DNA of 64,000 nt, taken from NCBI RefSeq assembly GCF_047123305.1, contig NZ_CP138918.1, positions 3,472,001-3,536,000 on the forward strand, in the 5' to 3' direction. Shown piece after piece: positions 60,294 through 64,000 of the stretch. Numbering within the stretch: the stretch's first letter is position 1; each line of letters opens with the position of its first letter. The notes beneath the pieces were generated by a model that did not search any database, had not been told where the DNA came from, and was given only the letters and a program-made list of their open reading frames with translations. This DNA comes from Thalassobius sp047123305. Lineage in GTDB: Bacteria; Pseudomonadota; Alphaproteobacteria; Rhodobacterales; Rhodobacteraceae. A program made the position numbers and the translations under genes.

Positions 60294-60894
60294 TTTTGTG
60301 TTTCTCCCAGATTTTATGGGCCCTTCTTTCTCCCAAAAACGGGGCCCTTATTGTGTGGGTACAATTGAAAGCGGCTGAATTTCGCGCTGTCAAAGGGGAT
60401 TTTTCCGTTTTTCACGCTGCCGTCGGGTCGCCGGAAAATGCTGCACCTGCAGCCTTGGCAAATTCACCGCAACCGCGACCCCCTCCAACCTTCCGATCGA
60501 ACGCAACCAGAGATAGGGATTGACACGAACTAGTTGAGTGCTTTCCGTGGTTTAGCCGCACTTAAAAAAGTTGCAGTTGCCGCACCGTCGACAGCCCATC
60601 TCAGAGCTTTGATTGCATGGTCAAATTTATCGCCGCCAGTTTGCGGCCCACAACTCTGCTAAAAAAAATTTTAGCCGCGCCAAAATTCGCCGGATCTGAC
60701 GAAAATCCTGCGCGCCAGCGCCCCGGTATTTCCGGTTGTGTACAAATATTGCCCAAAAAGTGATTCCTTTTGGGCCCGAATCCCCCCCGACCCGGCCGAA
60801 AAATTCGGTGCAAAACCCACCCGTTTCAGCCCCTGAAATCCCACAAACACCGGCTAGAAACACAGCCCCCTACGGGGGCGTGTTTGCCGCCGCC
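60294..60894. promoter_or_regulatory. 601-base gap upstream of the OppA-type gene
   Basis: No gene is supported. A possible oppA promoter on the minus strand is TTGACA (60393-60388), an 18-base spacer, then TTCAAT (60369-60364). Other structures: an AT hairpin GCTAAAA-AAAA-TTTTAGC (60658-60675), a hairpin CCCAAAA/TTTTGGG (about 60753-60775), and the LysR terminator (60858-60886). The middle may hold a small RNA, but nothing proves it. Confidence 0.35.
60858..60886 (-). terminator. terminator of the LysR gene
   Basis: Stem core GCCCCC (60865-60870) and GGGGGC (60874-60879) with loop TAC, extended outward by AAACAC/GTGTTT with a mismatch. It lies 9 bases beyond the LysR stop. On the minus strand it runs into GTGTTTCT. 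Confidence 0.75.
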
Positions 60895-61800
60895 TCAGCG
60901 ACGGGCCGCAATTCGGAGCCATTCGGTGAAGGCGGTGACCGCCGGGCGCTCCTCGGATCCGGGTGCGACGGTCAGGAAATACCCCGTCCCAAGGTCCAAA
61001 GCCCCCCCCGGCCAGCGCCGCACAATGCCCTCGGATTCCAGCGCGCCGGTGATGGATTTCCACCCCAGCATCAGCCCGCGCCCGTCCAGCATCGCCTGAA
61101 CCGCCTGCACGTAATTGTCGAAATACTGCGCCCGGCCACGTGGCATCGGCTGGCCCTTGTGCTGCAGATATTCCGACCAATTGGCCCAATGCGCAGCCTC
61201 GGCACTGGTCACGTGGATCAGGGGCAGATCGGCGGGAATATCCCCGGGTGCGTCCATCTGCGCCTCCCAATAGCCGACCACATCGGGATGGCCCACCGGG
61301 CAGACCTCCTCGGGAAACAGCGGCTGGGTGGCGCCATCTTTCCAGCCACCACGACCATAGCGCAGCGCCACGTCAATCCCTGGCCGCAGAGCGGGTAGAT
61401 CCGAAGGCGGTGCCTGCACGTTGACGGTGACATCGGGGTGGTTGGCGTAGAACAGCGGCAGCCGTGGCATCAGCCAATAGGTCGCCATGCCCAGCGTGCA
61501 GGACAGGGTCAGCTGCCCCTCCTCCGACACAGCCTGCGCCCGGATCTGTTCGATCGAGGTTGCGATCATGCCCAGACCCGCCTCCACCGCCTGGGCCAGG
61601 ATCTGCCCGGGCTCGGTCAGACGCGCGGGCTTGCGGCTGCGATCCATCAGCGACACGCCAACCTCCTCCTCCAAGGCGCGCAAGGCCTGCGTCACCGCGG
61701 GCCGCGTGACGTTCAAACGCCCCGCCGCCTCCTGCATGGACCCGGCGCGCGCCACCTCGGCAAAGGTGGTGAGCAGCCGCAGCGGGGGCAAACGCTCCAT
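60895..61800 (-). CDS. LysR-family regulator (GcvA-like) of the dioxygenase/aldolase genes
   Basis: 301 residues from the ATG at 61800 (MERLPPLRLLTTFAEVARAG), the usual GcvA-type start, with GAGG 12 bases upstream; a TTG 15 bases earlier is the alternative. Helix-turn-helix 'SMQEAAGRLNVTRPAVTQAL'. Effector domain: 'LTLSCTLGMATYWLMPRLPL' and 'GIDVALRYGRGGWKDG', typical of the GcvA/AmpR branch. It diverges from the dioxygenase gene, with 115 bases between start codons that hold clear dyads, so it should control that operon. The inducer is unknown. Confidence 0.93.
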   Translation of the reverse strand: MERLPPLRLLTTFAEVARAGSMQEAAGRLNVTRPAVTQALRALEEEVGVSLMDRSRKPARLTEPGQILAQAVEAGLGMIATSIEQIRAQAVSEEGQLTLSCTLGMATYWLMPRLPLFYANHPDVTVNVQAPPSDLPALRPGIDVALRYGRGGWKDGATQPLFPEEVCPVGHPDVVGYWEAQMDAPGDIPADLPLIHVTSAEAAHWANWSEYLQHKGQPMPRGRAQYFDNYVQAVQAMLDGRGLMLGWKSITGALESEGIVRRWPGGALDLGTGYFLTVAPGSEERPAVTAFTEWLRIAARR

Positions 61801-61813
61801 CGAGTTAATCCTC

Positions 61814-61871
61814 AAGTTAACTTACAACAAACCCAATCGATCTTTTTCCGCAAATATTTGCAAGCAAATAT
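61814..61871. promoter_or_regulatory. dyads in the LysR/dioxygenase divergent promoter
   Basis: AAGTTAACTT (61814-61823) and GCAAATATTTGC (61850-61861) are perfect palindromes. The half GCAAATAT recurs at 61864-61871, and AAGTTAA recurs at 61900-61906 just after a TATAAG (61896-61901) that could be the dioxygenase -10. The pattern fits LysR recall and activation sites. Confidence 0.5.
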
Positions 61872-61915
61872 GACGATAGTGAATCCCTTACGGCGTATAA
61901 GTTAAGGAAATTAGG

Positions 61916-63067
61916 ATGAACATCGTCGAAACATCTGTAGCCGCCCGTATATATAATGTGTCGATGACACCCAACGGGCTGACCCTACCCTTGCCGGATG
62001 GCAGCAAGACTTACTTCAACAACCACTGGCTCCGCGACAATTGTCCCAGCTCTTTTGATGCCACAACGCGCGAACGCAGCTTCGACATTTTCCACCTGCC
62101 CAAGCCGCCAGAGCCCGCGATGGCCTGGATTGAGGGCGACAGTTTGGTGATCGACTGGGCCGGAGAGGATCACCGCTCCACCTACCCCCTGTCCTTGCTG
62201 GCGCAGTATAAGGACGGCACGCCACGACCAGATCCCGCCGCCAAACCGCGCCGCGCCTGGTACAGCGATCACTACAAAGACATGGCGCGGTTTTCCCAAC
62301 CCAACCTGATGCGAAACGATGCTGAGGTGGTCCAATGGATCGAGGCGCTGTTGGTCGACGGCGTCGCCATTGTTGGGGACATGCCTGACTGTGACGCCGG
62401 TCTCACGGAACTGGCAGAACGGATCGGGCAAATCCGGCCGACCTTCTTTGGCTCCTATTTCGATGTGAAAACCCACATCAACCCAACCAACACCGCCTAC
62501 ACCGCCGCCGCGCTGGAGCTGCACACCGACACCCCCGCCGAAGACCACGCGCCCGGCATTCAATTCCTGCACTGCCGCGCCAATTCGGTTGAGGGCGGGC
62601 GCAACCTGTTTGGCGATGGCGTGGCGGTGGCCAATGATTTTCGCACAAGGGATCCTGAGGGCTTCAAACTGCTGAGCGAGGTTGCCGTGCCGTTTTACTG
62701 TGAACACGACAGCTATGACATGCGGTCACGGCAACGGGTGATCGAACTGGACGCAGACGGCGCGGTGGAGGGGGTGACCATCAGCCAGCACATGCTGGAC
62801 CTGATCGATCTACCGCAGGCATTGCTGGACGACTACTATCCGGCTTTCTGCCGCTTCGGCCGGATGTTGCAGGAAGAGAGGTATGTGATGCGCTTCACCC
62901 TTAATGCCGGTGAATGCATCGTATTTGACAACCACCGCATTGTGCATGGCCGCGCGGCCTACACGGCCTCCAGCGGCGACCGGTACCTGCGCGGATGCTA
63001 TACGGACCGGGCCGAAATGCGCTCGACCTATCGGGCGCTGGTTTCAGAAGGAAGGTTTAAGGCATGA
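61916..63067 (+). CDS. gamma-butyrobetaine hydroxylase-like 2-oxoglutarate/Fe(II) dioxygenase
   Basis: 383 residues. The N-terminal domain (~10-95) is of the GBBH N-type (KTYFNNHWLRDNCPSS), and the TauD/GBBH catalytic domain follows. Iron ligands: His-x-Asp in 'LELHTDTPAED' and the distal His in 'NHRIVHGRAAY'; the 2-oxoglutarate Arg would be in 'RYLRGCYTDRAEMR'. True BBOX enzymes bind zinc in the N-domain through three Cys after WLRDN; here only one Cys is left (NCPSSFDATTRERS), so the zinc site is lost. The substrate may be a betaine or trimethyl-lysine-like compound rather than gamma-butyrobetaine. The aldolase start overlaps its stop (ATGA). Confidence 0.9.
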   Translation: MNIVETSVAARIYNVSMTPNGLTLPLPDGSKTYFNNHWLRDNCPSSFDATTRERSFDIFHLPKPPEPAMAWIEGDSLVIDWAGEDHRSTYPLSLLAQYKDGTPRPDPAAKPRRAWYSDHYKDMARFSQPNLMRNDAEVVQWIEALLVDGVAIVGDMPDCDAGLTELAERIGQIRPTFFGSYFDVKTHINPTNTAYTAAALELHTDTPAEDHAPGIQFLHCRANSVEGGRNLFGDGVAVANDFRTRDPEGFKLLSEVAVPFYCEHDSYDMRSRQRVIELDADGAVEGVTISQHMLDLIDLPQALLDDYYPAFCRFGRMLQEERYVMRFTLNAGECIVFDNHRIVHGRAAYTASSGDRYLRGCYTDRAEMRSTYRALVSEGRFKA

Positions 63068-63816
63068 GCAAAGATTTCCCCCAAGAGGTGCAAAGCGAGG
63101 AGAGTCTGCGGCAGGATCTGGCAGCGGCCTTTCGTCTGTGTCATCGGTTTGGCTGGTCTGAAAGCGTGTCGAACCACTTCAGTGTTGCGGTCAGCCCGGA
63201 TGGCCGCCAGATCCTGCTGAACCCACGCTGGCAGCATTTTGCCACCATCAAGGCCAGTGATCTGTTGCTGCTGGATGTGGAGGATCCCGCAGTGATGGCG
63301 GGACCGGACGCGCCGGACCCTTCCGCCTGGGCGGTACATGGCACGCTGCATCGCGAATTGCCTGAAGCGCGGGTGATCCTGCATTGCCATTCCCCCTATG
63401 CCACCGCCCTTGCCTGTCTAGAGGATCCGACCCTGCTGCCGCTGGACAACAACACCGCGCGGTTCTTTGGCAAGACCGGCTATGATCTGGAGTTTGGCGG
63501 CATATCCGACAGTGCCGAGGAAGGCGCGCATCTGGCGCGTGCCATGAAAGGCAAGATCGCGCTGGTCATGGGCAACCACGGGGTCAGCATTGCAGGCCCC
63601 ACCGTCGCGCGGGCGTTTGAGGATCTCTATTTCTTCGAGAAGGCCGCGCAGACCCAAGTGCTGGCCCTGTCCACCGGCCAACCACTGGCGGTGCTGTCAG
63701 ATGAGGTGGCTCAGAAAACTGCCGATGGCTGGGCACCTTATGCCGGGGCCGCGGACCGGCATTTTGACTACCTCAAATCCACCCTCGACGCAGAGGATCC
63801 GAGCTGGCGAGACTAA
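63064..63816 (+). CDS. class II aldolase/adducin family protein
   Basis: 250 residues. Zinc ligands are seen in 'VILHCHSPYATALACLE' (His-x-His) and 'ALVMGNHGVSIAGPTVA' (His). The N-terminal 'HRFGWSESVSNHFSVAVSPD' has the phosphate/substrate loop Ser-Asn-His of the family. It lacks the Glu-rich pattern of fuculose-phosphate aldolase. It is translationally coupled to the dioxygenase. It could cleave the hydroxylated dioxygenase product, since FucA-like folds split beta-hydroxy carbonyl compounds and 3-hydroxy-trimethyl-lysine is split in a similar way by an aldolase in carnitine synthesis. That link is inference. Confidence 0.88.
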   Translation: MSKDFPQEVQSEESLRQDLAAAFRLCHRFGWSESVSNHFSVAVSPDGRQILLNPRWQHFATIKASDLLLLDVEDPAVMAGPDAPDPSAWAVHGTLHRELPEARVILHCHSPYATALACLEDPTLLPLDNNTARFFGKTGYDLEFGGISDSAEEGAHLARAMKGKIALVMGNHGVSIAGPTVARAFEDLYFFEKAAQTQVLALSTGQPLAVLSDEVAQKTADGWAPYAGAADRHFDYLKSTLDAEDPSWRD

Positions 63817-63830
63817 TGCCTCAAAGCAAT

Positions 63831-63856
63831 AGCCCCCCGCAGAGCTGCGGAGGGCT
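63831..63856. terminator. bidirectional terminator behind the aldolase gene
   Basis: Arms AGCCCCCCGCAG (63831-63842) and CTGCGGAGGGCT (63845-63856), one mismatch, loop AG. It separates the convergent aldolase and xanthine-dehydrogenase-family genes and can serve both. Confidence 0.7.
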
Positions 63857-63878
63857 GATTTGCAATTGGCCTCGCGGG

Positions 63879-64000
63879 TCAGGCGAAAGAGACGCCGTGG
63901 TCCGCCATGGGCAGTTCTGCCACCACCAGCTCCAGCTGGGCAATGGCGTTGGCCAGTGCGGGCGCAGATGGCGGGGTGCCGGGTTCGCCGATGCCTGTGG
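63879..64000 (-). CDS. C-terminus of a xanthine dehydrogenase-family molybdenum subunit (partial)
   Basis: Only the last 39 codons are in the window. The minus strand reads TGIGEPGTPPSAPALANAI and then QLELVVAELPMADHGVSFA with the TGA stop at 63881-63879. The 'G-x-G-E-P-x-x-P-P-x-A-P-A-x-A-N-A-I' string is the conserved end of the molybdopterin-binding subunit of the xanthine/aldehyde oxidase superfamily, where the Glu is the catalytic base. The Pro after Gly-Thr and the short tail resemble the isoquinoline 1-oxidoreductase (IorB)-type subunits. The rest of the gene lies beyond position 64000. Confidence 0.75.
   Translation of the reverse strand, partial: TGIGEPGTPPSAPALANAIAQLELVVAELPMADHGVSFA

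Noticed and set aside
58704..60368. Long open frame (554 codons) on the plus strand
   Set aside because: It is antisense to the OppA-type gene, with Val/His/Arg-rich unlikely protein sequence and no ribosome-binding site. High-GC genomes give such mirror frames.
60294..60894. Possible tRNA or structured RNA in the gap before the OppA-type gene
   Set aside because: Hairpins are present, but no cloverleaf, no CCA end and no riboswitch core could be traced.
1..64000. CRISPR array, insertion sequence or prophage
   Set aside because: No regularly spaced repeats, no transposase or integrase and no phage structural gene were seen on either strand.

Overview
The window reads as chromosomal DNA of a Rhodobacteraceae bacterium of the marine Roseobacter group (Phaeobacter/Ruegeria/Leisingera-like). 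The grounds are the high GC content, many periplasmic-binding-protein transporters, a stand-alone pterin-binding methyltransferase next to a MetF-like protein and a 'virulence factor' family protein, the acs/adk/DUF4212/solute-symporter cluster, and terminator tails of the type GAGTATTTTTGGCAAGATG. I saw no rRNA, tRNA, CRISPR array, insertion sequence or prophage. The genus is an inference.

Layout. 1-5777: three tightly packed genes for a WD40-type propeller (5' end cut off), an exported coiled-coil protein and an exported right-handed beta-helix protein, with no recognised function. 5870-8455: a LysR regulator divergent from a haloalkane dehalogenase and a small putative metallo-hydrolase. 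8502-20037: a complete non-phosphorylating L-fucose locus: MalFGK-type ABC importer, IclR regulator, aldo/keto reductase, lactonase, L-fuconate dehydratase, 2-keto-3-deoxy-fuconate dehydrogenase, 2,4-diketo-3-deoxy-fuconate hydrolase, a mutarotase and an extra enolase-superfamily enzyme. Together they would turn L-fucose into pyruvate and L-lactate. The lactonase carries a 10-bp tandem duplication that appears to have frameshifted its C-terminus.

20117-26525: a DUF413-like protein, a hybrid histidine kinase with a cysteine-free periplasmic molybdopterin-fold protein, a divergent NarL-type response regulator, an AraC regulator and a VOC protein. 26612-28992: one-carbon/methionine module. 29193-31624: Ppx/GppA, RlmE and a small hypothetical protein. 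31739-40548: membrane-tethered DnaQ-type exonuclease, a small membrane protein, a cNMP/CBS/DUF294 nucleotidyltransferase, then the operon acs-adk-DUF4212-symporter for acetate or a similar substrate. Adk recycles the AMP made by Acs.

41100-52401: ApbE-like flavinyltransferase, then a D-xylose locus (xylA, xylG, xylH, xylF, a ROK regulator, xylB). A secreted FG-GAP/ASPIC propeller and a dihaem MauG/CcpA-type cytochrome are inserted into it, each overlapping a xyl gene. 52526-60293: a small exported or anchored protein, an NCS1 nucleobase-type permease and an oligopeptide-type ABC importer. 60895-63816: LysR regulator divergent from a gamma-butyrobetaine-hydroxylase-like dioxygenase and a class II aldolase. 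63879 to the end: the C-terminus of a xanthine-dehydrogenase-family molybdenum subunit.

Most start sites were re-chosen from family alignment memory plus ribosome-binding sites; several lie well inside the longest open frame. Regulatory calls are pattern-based. No database search was possible.
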